Source of the DNA: Phaseolus vulgaris
Taxonomy: Eukaryota; Streptophyta; Magnoliopsida; Fabales; Fabaceae
NCBI RefSeq assembly: GCF_000499845.2
Contig: NC_023754.2
Span: 17,858,111-17,922,110, forward strand
Reading direction: 5' to 3'
DNA: 64,000 nt
A model generated the notes under the pieces. It worked only from the letters and a program-made list of their open reading frames with translations. It was not told the origin of the DNA and ran no database searches. The position numbers and the translations under genes were made by a program. This document shows, one piece after another, positions 44,413-57,689 of this stretch; position 1 is the stretch's first letter; each line of letters opens with the position of its first letter.

Positions 44413-47068
44413 TCATCTCAGAAATGGATCATAGAACACAGATCTTGGATCTGGAACAATTAAAGGCAACTTCTCTATGTAAAGAAACAGCCTCTTGCAA
44501 TTCTCTCTGGAAATTGTCCCAATATCAACAATATCATTCATGTCTGTGTAAATCCAAAGGTCCCCAGAGTTTATTCTCTTCAGGCTATCCCGGCAAAAGG
44601 GACAAGATTGAGACCTCTGACACCTGAATAAACAAGCACAATTGTCATAATAAGTCATATATAGAGAACAACAAACTAGTAATTACATTATGATATTTTG
44701 ATGTCATCTAGGTCAAATACACAATCAACTAACTAGTATAAGAAGTAAACTAATTTTGGTTGGTGGGGTGAGGTGGGTGAACTTTCAAAAATTAAGTGCA
44801 AAAAAGAGGGTGACCATTGATGAAATCAAGGATTTGGCTTTTTATGAAGTAAAAGAAATCTGATAACAAGCTATGAACTTGTGAGAATCATTATCAACAT
44901 TTTAGTCAACAATTATTCTGTCCTCAAAAAAGTCGGTGAAGAATTAATGATCCCCACCTAAAAAGGACTCATTGATCCAACCATATTTTGACATACAAGA
45001 TGTTCTCATTGATGTAATTTTGAGTAGGTCCAAAAGAAGAGGAAGGTTGATTGTAAATTATAGATCACAGAGGAGACTGACATGTTTCATTCATATGTTG
45101 AATAACACTATGGTAGATAAAAAAAACTTGGTTTTACCTCAAAAATATGATCAGCAGCAAAATATAAAATATAACTGGAAAGAATATAATATTTGTGAGA
45201 TCATGAAGTTATGTAATAGTATCACAATCAAAGAAATTTACCAATCTCTGTAGCACTTCAAACACATATAGTGGCAGCAATCAGGCAACACAACTTTAGC
45301 TTTCACCTCCAAGCAAACTCCACATTCCTCTTCTCTTTCAATGTCAACATCAGATTGTTCTCTCTCCATGAAGCCACTCTTTCCTTTGTACCTAAGAGCG
45401 ACTTCTTTCTGTTTCCTTTCCTCCAAATCCGTGATTCCTTTCTCAAGTTGCAACAGAGCAGGAAATATAACAGCTGTTTATCATCAAAAGAGAAAAACAG
45501 AAAAAACATCAAGAACACAAATAAACATGGAGCCAGTTGCTCTTAGAGAGAGCAACAAGCACAAAGCTAGACATGTAGCCAAGTATGCATTATCTTTACA
45601 GCACATGACTTACAGTAAAATTGTCTAATGCTTGCTTTCCTTTCATATACTGTCATAGTATTCTTCCCATTTCCATAACTCTGCATATATGTTGAAGGAA
45701 AATTAAGTCTACAAACAGGTTATGAACTTATGACAATTTTAGAACAAGAAATGAAAAATTAGGAAGGAAACAAAACAAGAAAATAAAATTTACAAAGAAA
45801 CTAGATGCTCTACTAAAGCATTTGCGTATATAGAACATGTTTAGTGTTAAAACATGGAAAATATTGTAAATTACTTCTAATGATCAGAGTAACTCAGATT
45901 ATACTTCAGGATTAGTTTTCTATCCTATAATATCTTCTAGGATTAGCTTTAATATTTCTTCTGAGTAGTTACCATGATTTGTTTTCTTTCTTGAGAAGAA
46001 TTTGGAGTCTATTAATTAGTATAAACAAGGGTTAGTGACTCAGTCTTTTGCACAAGATCATTGCAACACATCATATTCTTAACCAACAAGTCGTTGTGGA
46101 TGGAAAAGATACTTCACTGAAAGTAATTAGTCAAGTTTTTCAACAAAAGTTAGATATCCACAAAGCCTCCACCAATAACATGCTAACTAAAAATATAAAA
46201 GCATTCTCATAATTCAAAGTTATTATCTTTTTTCTGTTCTCTCAAAAACCTTGTAACTTCAACATTTAGGACATACATACCACATAAATTAGAACTCTCA
46301 GCAAACCCAGAGCACCAGCCAAGCGGTAATCAGTCCACTGAAGAAGAAATAGAAAAAGAGGGGCTGCTGAACTGTAAGATATCCTCATCTGAAAGCATCC
46401 TCCGTCTCTGTCCCTTGGATAGTCCAATGCCCTAAGAAAGAGAGAAGAGCAAAGAGGGGAAAAAGAAAAAGCACATTAAGCACAGACTCACAGGAGAAGG
46501 GCTATAGTCTGCTAAAAGAATCTCTTTGACTGATCCAAGTATAAACATATCAATGATGTGTTGGATATTGAAAAGTGCTATCTAGTTCAATTTTCCAACA
46601 AGCAAATTGAGTTTCATACAAATTCAGAGGAGCAGATCATCAACCTTTTCTATAAAAAAAAAATCCCAGCTTCAAGGTCCCACTTTACTACCTCAAGAAA
46701 AACACAGTAGCATTCAGCTTCAAATGACAAAAAGGCACTATATTACATGGATAATGGATTACAGACAAAGGCACACTGCAAAAATGGTAGATAAAACAAT
46801 CAATTCTTAAAAATAAAAACAAAAAAGTGCTAAACTTCAGTGATTAGCATGACAGAAACTCAATTGTGCACAGAAAAAAAAAATCAATTTTTAATCTGGG
46901 AATGGGGTATGCATGTAATCTTTTGAAGCTGAATTTCTCATTCAAGCAATCAATTTCCCCCAAAAGAAAGAGAGAGAGAAGAGAAGAAGAGAGGACATAC
47001 AGGGTATTAGCATACTGAATATCAGCTTCCAGAGCTTTAAGAGAGTCCTTGAAGGAGCACTTTCCCAT
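44413..47068 (-). CDS. AIRP2: RING-type E3 ubiquitin ligase, AIRP2 family
   Basis: Five exons on the minus strand: 47001-47068, 46281-46431, 45614-45680, 45242-45473, 44413-44623, all GT-AG, joining in frame to 242 residues. It starts MGKCSFKDSLKALEADIQYAN, which matches the Arabidopsis AIRP2 start. The middle has FLFLLQWTDYRLAGALGLLR and the conserved GITDLEERKQKE. The C3HC4 RING is Cys146-Cys183: CGVCLE, VVLPDCCHYMCLKCYRDW, CPFC. The C-terminus is SGDLWIYTDMNDIVD and IEKLPLI. AIRP2 in Arabidopsis is a cytosolic E3 ligase that promotes ABA and drought responses. Length and all zinc ligands are normal. The exon 1 start gives the same length as AIRP2. Confidence 0.92.
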
Positions 47069-50000
47069 TGATATTTTCCAGAAAACTATTCTGCATGCAA
47101 CCAAGGACAATCCCACAAAGGCAATGGTATTGTATTACACTATACCAAGATATATGATATGATCTGCTTATAACACTCTCATAATGACACTGTTACCCTT
47201 TTTAACTGATAAAGGTTAATTCGGTTGGTAAAATATAAGTACCTTTTTCATTTGAAGGTCTGTTTTAATTTTAGGTGATACTCCAAAATCTAACTTAATT
47301 ATTCTTTAAAAAAAATCCTTTTTTCATGTTAATTACTTATTTTAGTTTATGATACTTATTTTCATTCCAAAAGAAATTGAGAACTTTGCTAATGAATACA
47401 TTTTAAAAAAATGGAATATATGCAATAGCTGAGGACTAATTCACTTAAAAAAAATCAATTTAACTACTTTTTCCTAGTTAAGGAAATTTTACCCACATGA
47501 GAGAATTTTCTCACTGAGAATAGCTATGTTATTTAATGTTAACAACTCAAGTAGTTACCCTTTTTTGAAAGAAGTAAAACACTTTTTGTCTGTTCCCACT
47601 ACTCTTGTTTTAACTGCATTTATTTTTGAAAAGGCTTAACACCTTAAACCCTAATTAGTTCTTCTAATGACCCAACTTGCATAAATATTTATCTTACAAA
47701 ATAATACCCTTCAATTCTATGTACTCTTTAGCCAATGGTATTGAGAACTGTTGGAGACAGCAACTGCATTTTTCAATGAATCAGATGACGATTTTGCCCC
47801 TACATATCTCTTTTAAAGAAAAAGAAAAGCCCTCTCGATGAGCTTTAATATAAAGATTTGATATTTGATAATGTGATTGTCTAAGGTGGACCCACATTGA
47901 ATGAATCTTCTTTGGATAAGATTGTATAAAAGTTATAAGTACAAACGAAAGATATCAGCACAGATTTCTATGCCAGTTTTTTTTTTTCAGAATTTACGTA
48001 CGAAAACCTTGCATTTATTTGAAAGGATAAGGTTGCGTGGTTTTTTTAATATATATACTAGAAACTTCCCTCTCTAGATAATATATATTAATAAGTTTTT
48101 TTGTTCCTCAGTGAAATTATTCTAAGAGGTTTTCTTAACTTCCTATATTTTTTATCTTTATATTAAAATGAAATTATAACTCTTTTCTCTTTTTTTTTAA
48201 ATGAAGTTATAGTATTTTTAAGAATATATCAATAATAAAAAGTTTACTGTACTATAATGTATCAGTGAAAACATACCTAGAGTAGTAATTTTATATCCAC
48301 ATTTTTAAAGTAATAAAAAATAATTCAAAATAAAAAGTAAATTATACAATTCACACACACAAAATAATTATCAGTATATATATAATAAAAAATTCTTATT
48401 TGATGTATGTTTTATATTCTTGTTTTATTTTTAATTATATTTTATAATTAGAAAATTATATTATGAGTTATTGATTTATTTTAACAATCAAATATATTAT
48501 AAATCACTTATAGTATAATTGACTATTTGTCAATCATAGTAATTCTAAGTTGAAAGGGAAACAAGATGTTATGTAATATGAAAGTTTAGAATATAGAGTT
48601 TTGTAATTTGTGTAATTAGATGGTATATGTGTGATATAAATTATGAATAAATATGAAAATATGGTTGAGACATAATACTTTTAATAAATAAAATATTATA
48701 TTGAAATTGTTAGCACGTATATTGATTATAATTTTTTCTAGATATAGTTATATTAATTCATTCATATATTAAAATCATATAGATAAAGACTATTAGGTAG
48801 TGGGAGTCGAAGAAAGTTTATATGATTAAGTATGCGATTTGAAACTTAGGGTTTAAGATTTATGGTTTAGGGTTTAGGTGTATCTGGTCTGATAGGTTAT
48901 TTGGATTAACTTTGTATATATGGTGACTTGATTTATATGTATACATGTAGTTGTGTAGAGAGATCTCATAGTGGGACTACTATTATAGATGCAGATCTAT
49001 AAGTCTAAATCAATGCACGAATCTTCAAACAATAGAGTCAAGTATCTATGTATGTATGTTCATGTGGATTATTGGGATGAGTGACGTTGAATAAGTTACT
49101 TGAAAATATTGTTTAGCCTATTCTATTGTAATAAATGAAGTTTTAGATTAATATGTTTGTGACTAAAAGTTTTAAAAATTTGTAATTTATCATACTCTTG
49201 TTTGTATTTGTTTTTAAAATCTGTAATGAAATTGCATTATATTATATGATAACAGAAGAGGATGTTGCATGTAGTAAAACTCAAATGAAATTTATTTTTT
49301 TATGTTTTATTTTAATATATATTTTAAAATTCATATAAAATGAATATCTTTTTGTATTATTATTTGATAATAATATGAAAGATATTTACCCATATATATA
49401 TATATACTTTTTTTTTCTTACATTGATATGATATATCCTTCCAATTGATATAATTAGGATTGTCATTATTACTTTTTTTATTTTCTTACAATATACAAAA
49501 ACATGAAATACTAGTTTATTATAAAATTATTTATTATTTTAATATATACGAAATTAAGATTTATAGCAAGTAAATGGTGTTGACAATATAAATTATATTA
49601 TAATTATTTTTTTTAATAAATAATATTTTTTTAACATAAAAAAATATATTTAAGATTTATGATAAGCATTATATAGTGCTTAAATTATATATACTAAATA
49701 TAAGGTTAGATCTATTACATATTTATACCAAGTGTAAGTTGTAAATCTGAGTATTTAGATTAAATCTTAACCGTTAATTTTATTAAATGATAGTTTAAAT
49801 CATTTATTTAAAAATTAAATAAATAAGTGAGTTATGTGCATTTTATACCTAAAATCCCTCTCAATCCAATTACTTTTCAAGTAAACTTATATGAATTATT
49901 GGATTTTGTAAAATTAACAGTTAAAGTTTTGTTTTTATACTTTTCTTATCAGTGGTAAGATTTTGGACTTTCAATTAGTATAAAGGAATTTTAACCCTAT

Positions 50001-50964
50001 ATTATATAAAATCGTAAGGAAATTGTCATGTATAAAAGATTAAAATATCAGTTATTATAAGTTATAATACACTCTTTTTTTTTCTTACTAGTACTTTTAT
50101 TCAGAAATCTTAATCAAGATAAAACAATTTTTACCAATTATAATAATGGTAATCAATTAAGATTAAAATATTTTATTGGAAAATTCATTAAGAGAAATAA
50201 ATTAAATTACTCGCATATTCTTATTATCATAAACCTTAATATGAAAACATCTACCTTCATAAATAAAATTTACAAATATTAATAAAATAAAAATACATTT
50301 TTCTAGAGTCCTGATATAAAAGGGATTTATTTTAAACATGTATCAATCGTAATCGAACGAGTCACATTACTCGACATCGGTGATCAACTGATCGACCGGA
50401 TGAGTTGGTTAGTTTAAATAGTAAATAAAGAGACATGCGACAAATTAAATAACATCTTATAAATCCGGTAATCCGGTGATAAATCAGTTAATCTGCATAA
50501 TATTTTCATTCTTCTTCAGCTGCAACGTTCAAGAGAGTAATTCCATCATTTGAACGTGTGTAAGAGGGTGTTTAGAAAATTTGTTGTATTTGACATTTCT
50601 CAATACAAATATAATTTTTTGTTTGAGTTACGTATTCCATTTTTGCACCTTGTTGAAATTTTTTTTGGGTTGATATGAATTTAAACATGAATTTTTGTTA
50701 CATTTTTTCACCTTGCAATGATATAATTTTCAATAGTATACAACAAGAGTGGATAAACATGAAGCAAAATTGAGTAAGGACAAAGAATGCATGCATTTAG
50801 AAGTGATTAGATCAAAGTAAATTTGGAAGAACTTAATCAAAATTAAATACTCCCTAAAATCATTATTCATATTAATTACCGTAAAAAAATTATTAACATT
50901 ATGAAATAAATAAGAAAATAATAACTGTCTATCATACTTAGAAAGATATTATTGAAAATAAAAT

Positions 50965-51015
<51 letters not shown>

Positions 51016-51897
51016 GTGGAGGAAGAAGGTAAAAAGGTGCAGTAGAATTATTCAAATAAAATCTTGTTAATTAGTTTGCTTAAAAAATAGTTAATTTTAT
51101 CTATATTTATGTTTAAAAAGTAGTTTCTATCATGTTCCTGTATTAGGTTGCGGCGCCCCCAAGCTTCGAAAATTGGGCCGACCATGGTATAATCTGAAAA
51201 GACAATACTACCCAACAAACAACTACCGCAAATTCACCAAACTAACCATTAGTTTATTAATTAATAATTTAGATTCGAAAATTTTAAATTTAAGCCGGGT
51301 TAATCTGAATGAATTATTTTGGTTTTTTTTATGTTAAAAAAAAATTGAAATTATTTAAAATAATAATATGTCAAACCAATAGTTCCATGACAGAATGTAC
51401 TATATCACCGTTTGTTGCTGGCCATTTCACAATCCACAATTTAATTTTCTTGTAATTTCTAACTGTTTGTGTGCCCTTAAAATATCTTGTTGATTGATTG
51501 TTATAAAATTGGTGAGACGTGGTTTAAGTTTTACCTTTAAAAATATTATATCTTGTGGAAGGTTTTACTATAGAGAAAAGAAAGGAGATAAATCATCAAA
51601 TTAATCAATCAATGTGATTGAAAACTTATATTAGTTCTTCATATCAACTTACTTTGTATTAGTTCTTTACTTAATCATACTAGTTAAGTGTCTTCTTTCA
51701 CATATATGGCTCTTTTCTTGATCTAAGTCATTTAACTCTTCCATTGGGCAAGATGAAATATAAAGCAAATAATATTCCTTCACAAATACAAAGTTTGTTA
51801 GTTGAAAGAAGTTATATATAATAAAAGGGAGTTAGTTTCTTAAACACATTTTTTTGTCTGACAAAACACATTTTTATCTTGTGAAAAGAATTTACAT
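47069..51897. other. AT-rich intergenic DNA with no gene seen
   Basis: It includes the promoter of the AIRP2-like gene (47069-47250). The rest has no coding signal, only short A/T tracts, (AT)n at 50968-51012, and TTTAGGGTTTAGG at about 48868-48880 (telomere-like). A small GC-rich patch TGCGGCGCCCCCAAGC lies at 51150-51166. No element ends were recognised. Confidence 0.6.
50968..51012. repeat. (AT)n microsatellite
   Basis: Uninterrupted TA dinucleotides. Confidence 0.95.
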
Positions 51898-52195
51898 TTT
51901 AGGGTGATGAGCCTAGACTCAATTATATAATAAGTAGGTTGGTTTTTGAACAATACGTTTGGATATCACGTTACTTTGGCATAAGTCAAGAGATCCCAAA
52001 TTAATTAGTGTTAATGGTTCAATTAGAATAAAATCATGGCTATAATCAGAAAGGTAAGGGTGGATTTTGTCAATATATGCCAGAGAAGGCACGGGCAAGA
52101 AGAATCATCTCTTATATATCAGTTGAGGGTATATTTACTCTTAACTACCTTGAGTATTCTGGACTTAAGATCACCTAGTCCTGTTGTCTGGAACA
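51898..52195 (+). repeat. 5' LTR of the gypsy element
   Basis: It runs from TTTAGGGTGATGAGCC to GTCTGGAACA. It matches 54395-54695 across its length (for example GGCATAAGTCAAG and AGTTGAGGGTATA). Confidence 0.85.
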
Positions 52196-52559
52196 TTTTG
52201 GCGTACACCGTGGGGTAGGTAAAATTACTCTTGCACCATTAAATTTAGGCTACAAATCAGAATGAGGGCAGCACGACGATCGACATAACCCGAATGTTGA
52301 TGGAGATGATAAAGACAATGAGAAGGCAAAATGACGAGCGTGCGGAGGAGTTTAGGAGGGCACAAGAGCAAGCAAGGTTGAGGATGAGGAATCGCTAAGG
52401 TGCAAGAACAGTTGCAGGGGCAGAACAAGGAGCTTCAAAGGTAGATGGATGGTTAGAATGCAAATGGATGTTTGACGAGGAAGTGGATCCGGATTTTCAA
52501 CCTTTTTCAGAGGAAATCTTGAAATAGCCGATCCCTCTGAATTATGTTTTTCCCAAGAT

Positions 52560-53085
52560 CGGTTCATTCACTGGGAAACATAAAAAATTTTAGGGCACAA
52601 ATGTTGATTTATGGAGGATCAGATGCAATGCGATGAAAGATGTTGGTTGGATAGTTGGTGGGAACAATGCTGGACTGGTTTAGCAATTTACCAGGAGGAT
52701 CGGTCATGTCGCTGAATGTGTTTATTAGGTTGTTTGTTGCTCACTTTGCGACAAACAAAGCCAAACCTCTGGAAACAACAGGTCTTTTTGAAGTGAAGTA
52801 ATTTAACGGGGAGTCGGTAAAACAATACCTACGTCATTTTAATGAGGTAGTGGTACAAATCCCTCAACCAAGTGAGGGAATGTGTGTTGAGGCATTCATT
52901 AGGGGTTTGAGGTTGGGAACGTTCGGTGAATTGTTGGTGTGAAGAAGGCCGAAAGACATGGCGGCTATTAACCTTAGGGCCACGTCTCATATTAAGGCAA
53001 AAAAGTTTACTTTGAAGAAGAAAGAGGAGGAAAGGAGGAACGAGGAAGGAGAGCGACCAAGGGGAGAAAAGATGGTTATAGGAAT
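52560..53085 (+). pseudogene. Gypsy gag remnant
   Basis: From 52667 the frame reads MLDWFSNLPGGSV, FIRLFVAHFATNKAK, SVKQYLRHFNEVVVQI and EAFIRGLRLGTF, the core of the retrotransposon gag domain. In-frame stops replace sense codons after LFEVK (about 52799) and after GELLV (about 52940), so it is nonfunctional. A Lys/Arg/Glu-rich stretch follows, as before the zinc knuckle of intact gypsy gags. Confidence 0.75.
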
Positions 53086-54380
53086 TCAATCAATTCATAA
53101 GAGGGGAGGCCCGTTATAAAAACAAGAAGGGATGATCGTGCAATGGGAGGTCCTTATGGAGGAGGAAAAATAGTAGAAGTATGTACCAATGTAGACTTTT
53201 AGATCATTGGGCCGGTACTCAAGCTTTAAAAGGATCGAAGTTTCAAAGATAATCCCTAGGTCATCAAGCTTTTTGCAGTCACTTAGTTCATTACTGTCAA
53301 GGTCTTCAGGAGATCGGGAAGGCTGACACTGAAGATGGGACGACCAATAAAGAGGAAATCCTTCTAGGAGATCAGGGCTACATTCGAATTTTTGGACTTT
53401 TACGAACTTACCCTTAAAAGATTTATATAAGGATTGAAACAGAGTTAACAATGCTCGACCCTTAACCCCTCTAACAGAGGCCCAGGAGGTATGCTTTGAC
53501 TTTTTGTATTCAAAAAAATAAAAGAACATGTTGGAACTTAGAACAAAGCCGAGTTGGCCGCACAAAATATGGAAGACTCTTACAAAGACCCAGCTGTTAG
53601 GGTGTAGTTGGGCAGGGGTTGCAATCATGGTGTTAAAAATTTCTTTTTTGAAAGAGTTCAGCGACAGTCAAACACCGAGTTTGGTAAACAATGTTTCGTA
53701 GAAAAAACAGAAAGGGGGTTCAATTACACAATCCTTACAAATGGGTTCCTCAGGCTTACATGGTATGATAATGACATCTTTTTTCTGAGCTAGAGTGACT
53801 TAAAGATTGAGCATGACGAAGTTTTCAGATTCATTTCACAAAAGTAAAAACAAAAATTTCACGAAAAATGTCAAGTTTTGCTCAAGGATACATAGAGTAA
53901 TAATCCAAGAATAGAAGTTTACACACAATGCATACAAATGAAGCAGCGATAACAATAGGCAAGGATATAAGACAAGTAGTAGATAAGTCTGAAGGCGTAC
54001 CAGGGAGCGGGATTGGTAGAAAGAAGAGTTAAGAGGTGAGTGCAAAGGAAATGAACGCATAGTGCGAAGAAAGTTGGAAAGTGTGGAGCAAGGGAGCGAA
54101 AGTGCAAAGTAAGGGAGAAAAGTGAAAAAACAAGAGTGTGGAAGAGTGAAAGAGGGAATGGAAGGCAAAGCGGGAACATTAAGCGACGCGGGTAGGACAA
54201 CCGCCACTTTGATTACCAATAAGAGCACAACACATAAACATCGGGAAAGGAAAAAGACATTGATGTGACACATAATAGAGAAACGATAAATGAAAGCACA
54301 ATTACCTGTAAAGCGTACGAGATCAGGCAACGAATGTGGAAAGGGTAAGTTGCATGTTCTCGCCATAGCCTCAATGGCCT
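53086..54380 (+). other. Noncoding interior of the gypsy element
   Basis: No pol motif was found in any frame. Frames of about 176 codons on the minus strand (53095-53628, 53836-54366) have no family features; the second is translated purine-rich DNA. Confidence 0.55.
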
Positions 54381-54394
54381 ATGCCTGGGGGGCA

Positions 54395-54695
54395 TGTAGG
54401 GTGATGGGTCTAGACCCGATTATATAATAAGTAGGTCAGTTTTCGAACTATATGCCCAGATATGTATGACGTTAGTTTGGCATAAGTCAAGGGATCCCAA
54501 ATTAATTAGCTTAATGGCTCAATTAAGACAAAATCATGGCCATAATCAGAAAGGTTAAGGTAGATTTTATCAATATATACTAGAGAAGGCATCGACAAGA
54601 AGGATCATCTCTTACATATCAGTTGAGGGTATACTTACTCTTGACTATCTTGAGTGTTATAGACTTAAAATCGCATAATCCTTTTGTTTGGAACA
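54395..54695 (+). repeat. 3' LTR of the gypsy element
   Basis: It begins TGTAGGGTGATGGG directly after the purine-rich CCTGGGGGGCA and ends GTTTGGAACA. Confidence 0.85.
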
Positions 54696-55186
54696 CTTTT
54701 GTTTCAAGTACTTGAAACAATCAACTCCAATAGGACCAAGAAAAACAAAAGGAATCAGACTATGTAGTGTAGGAGACATGTTATCTATGCCAACCAATAA
54801 TCATTAACATCGACTTAAAAAAAAGTAACAGGCTCAAACAAACATTCTTCTCTATTAAGAAATAGATTTTAAACTTAACTAAACCTTACACAACTGCACT
54901 CACTTTTATATATATATATATATATATTATGAAATGTTCTTATCTTTAGTCGATATGAGATCTTCAACACATCATTTCACGCTGGATAATATGATACTAA
55001 ATGACTCTGATACCATATTAATAAGTGAATTTTAAGTTTAACTAAATTTTATAAAATTGGCTTATAAAGTTTGTTTTCACCTATTTATATATTATAATAA
55101 AAAAAAATTCTTCTGTAATTCATATAATATCTCCAACATTCTTTATAAGAATATCACGTATATAAACCATAAATGTAACTTACACT
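54696..55186. repeat. Dimeric repeat ending in GATCT-CCAACA type motif
   Basis: Two related monomers, about 54867-54975 and 55030-55138, each start TTTTAA(A/G)(C/T)TTAACTAAA and end with ATATCTCCAACA or GAGATCTTCAACACA. The first contains (AT)n at 54908-54927. Degraded relatives lie after peptide copies A, B, D and E. No gene. Confidence 0.5.
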
Positions 55187-55515
55187 ACAAGAAAATCATG
55201 AAATAGAAACCAATTTTTAGAGACTAAAATAATTAGTTGCAATAGTAACTAAATTAGAGACCATTTTAGAAACTAACAAAAATTTTGGTTTCTATTATTG
55301 TTAAGTAGTTTATAAATTGATATATAATTAGCAACCAAGATTTTTGCTACCAAATTTAAACACTAAATAATTTGTAGTTAAAACCTTGGTTGCTAATTAG
55401 ATATCAATTTAGAAACTATTTAACTAAAAATTAATTTAAAAATCATTTTTTTATTGTTTCTAAAATGATCTCTAATTTAATTACTATTGTAACTATTTAG
55501 TTTTTTTTTTACTAC
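55187..55515. mobile_element. Palindromic MITE with CACTACAAGAAAA end
   Basis: The left end is CACTACAAGAAAATCATG. Left-arm sequence such as AATTAGAGACCATTTTAGAAAC is mirrored by GTTTCTAAAATGATCTCTAATT in the right arm. The centre lies near 55355 between GCAACCAAGATTTTTGC and CCTTGGTTGC. Total about 330 bp, noncoding. Related diverged segments lie at 26150-26800, 33900-34200 and 37800-38400. Confidence 0.7.
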
Positions 55516-55802
55516 AAATTCTAACTTATAAAGGAATGCTCAATTTCTCATATCGACAAAGGAACAATAAAGGTGATAGAAGATCATGTGCCTTCAACTT
55601 TTACCACATTGAGTTCATCTATTGTACCTCCATTAATCAGGACAAACATTATGACTATAGATAAACACTCTCAAATCTAATATATCTATATATTTTATTG
55701 GAATTCCATCTTCATATCATCATATCATCATATAATCTTAGAAAAAAAGTGAGCATATCCTCCTTAGTTAAATCAATAATAATAAACATACTTTTGTATA
55801 TT
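55516..55802. other. Short AT-rich spacer
   Basis: No gene or repeat recognised. Confidence 0.5.
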
Positions 55803-55810
55803 ACATGTTT

Positions 55811-56536
55811 TTTTTTTTTTAAAGTTTTCGTGTTAGGCATCACTATGCAACTTAACATCTCAACTAAGCTGACACCTCAAGTAACAACAATCATTTGTCA
55901 TCACATGAAAAAAATATTATTAAAAAAAGAAAAAAGAAAGAAAATACAAAAATATGGGAGGACTAGACCAAAACCCATATGTTAACACAAACGATACATA
56001 GGTAGATTATACCTATTCATAAAGAATTCTAAGAACAGACTAGCTGGGAGTCTATTATACCAATGAAATGATTCTCTATGAATAAATCCTAAATTAGCCA
56101 ACTTATCAGCACACACATTCCCTTCACGAAAAATATGAGTTACCCTAAACCTGATTGTCCCACAAAAATTAAGACAAGTATTCCATCGATTCTGAAGCAT
56201 CCACGGAACATTAGTCCTAGCAGTAAACGCAGCATAAACCAAGGCAGAATCACATTCAAGCTAGACATTAGTAAGTCCCATTTTTTGAGCTTCTTCCATA
56301 GCATGTATAACTCCATAAAACTCAGCAACCAAAGCAGTTTGAACTTCAAGAAACGCTGAAAAAGCACCAATAAATTCTCCCATACTCCCACGAAAAAAAC
56401 CTCCACAAGTAGCAAGACCAAGATACCTCCTAGCAGCCCTTGACCCAGCCTGGTGAAGGAAATTCCCATCTAATAGGAAGAGGACGAAGAATTTTACCAT
56501 TACGAGTCTTAATACCGAAAAACTTAATCACGTTGA
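55811..56536 (-). mobile_element. 5'-truncated LINE tail (RNase H lineage)
   Basis: On the minus strand this is the RNase H domain (LVAEFYGVIHAMEEAQKMG, IFREGNVCADKLANLG), then the 3' UTR and poly(A). ACATGTTTT precedes it (55803 onward) and follows it (56537-56545), a likely target duplication. It is the same family as 34208-35893, with stops in frame. Confidence 0.75.
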
Positions 56537-57044
56537 ACATGTTTTGACATCTGCATTTTTTTAAAAAAAGTTTCACACGTGTGAACCACATATAATACCT
56601 TAAAAATAACAAAAAAAATGTGATTTATATTAAATAAACTCTGGGTTCAGTTAAACTTTCTATCAAAACTATAATGTATTTATTTTACAACAAAAGATTT
56701 ATTAAAATCTCAAATAACAGATAGTAAGTGTGAAAAAAGATTTCCTACAAAATTGCATTACAACTCTACAAGCATTATTTATATCCACAAAAGGAAAAAG
56801 ACAAATGTTACTCTAAATTTGTCGTTGCATGCATAAGACTCGGTCCCTCTCTCGCCATGCATGATCTCTTACATATAAATACCTAACCCAAATCTGTTGT
56901 CTCTCACATTCATTCATTTCAGAAACTCTTTTTTTTTCTTTCCTTTAGGAAAACTTTTCTCATTTTTTTCTTTTTTTTTTCCTCCTCTTTTCGATTCATC
57001 GAAAAGAGTTCGAAAGGAGGAGGAACAGTTGTTAGGAGAAAAAG
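56537..57044 (+). promoter_or_regulatory. Promoter and 5' UTR of the ABCG31-like gene
   Basis: A TATA box TATAAATA lies at 56874-56881. Two RY-type motifs, TGCATGCA (56826-56833) and CATGCATG (56856-56863), lie within 50 bp upstream of it. RY (CATGCA) sites are bound by seed B3 factors (ABI3, FUS3, LEC2). A CT-rich leader (56920-57000) precedes the ATG at 57045. Confidence 0.65.
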
Positions 57045-57653
57045 ATGGCCATAGCAGGTTTTAGTTTCGACATGGCCCCGGAAAGGGGGAAGGAGTCGTT
57101 TGCTAAGGCCTCAAATGCAGAATGGGTGGAGGAGGACGAGGAGGAGCTTCAAATGGCGGCTCTGTTGAGGTTGCCGACGCAGAAGAGGGTGAACACGGCG
57201 TTGATAAGGAAAGCATCTTCGGATATCAGCAAGGATGGGGAGAATGCAGGCAAGGTTCTGGAGCAAATTGATGTGAGGAAGCTGAATCGGTTCAACCGTG
57301 AACGCCTCGTCAGTGATGCTTTGGCTACCAATGAACAAGACAATTACAAGCTTCTTTCTGCCATCAAGGAACGCTTCAACAAGTAAAAAAACTTTCTCAT
57401 CTTTTATATTATTAGACCAAATAGTTATCAGATTATTATTATACACATGCATGGAAGGTTGTACATATCATTTTGCATTTAAATTATTTGTGTTGTTGAA
57501 TGCAAAAGGGTTGGTTTGGATGTGCCAAGCATCGAAGTGAGATACAGAAACTTGACAATCGGAGCTGATGTTCAGTTAGGTTCAAGAGCTCTCCCAACTT
57601 TGATCAATTACACACGAGATGTCTTTGAGGTGATACCTTTTACTCACTCTCAT

Positions 57654-57689
<36 letters not shown>

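Larger units (their letters stand above)
51898..54695 (+). mobile_element. Internally deleted Ty3/gypsy LTR element
   Basis: Two LTRs of about 300 bp flank a 2.2-kb interior with a primer-site-like TGGCGTACACCGTGGGG (52198-52214) and a purine tract before the 3' LTR. The interior keeps a broken gypsy gag but no protease, reverse transcriptase or integrase. LTRs differ at many positions (roughly 15 percent by eye), so it is old. A target duplication was not found. Confidence 0.8.

Noticed and set aside
53095..54366. Two minus-strand frames of about 176 codons
   Set aside because: They lie antisense to a decayed gypsy interior, have no domain features, and one is simply translated purine-rich DNA.
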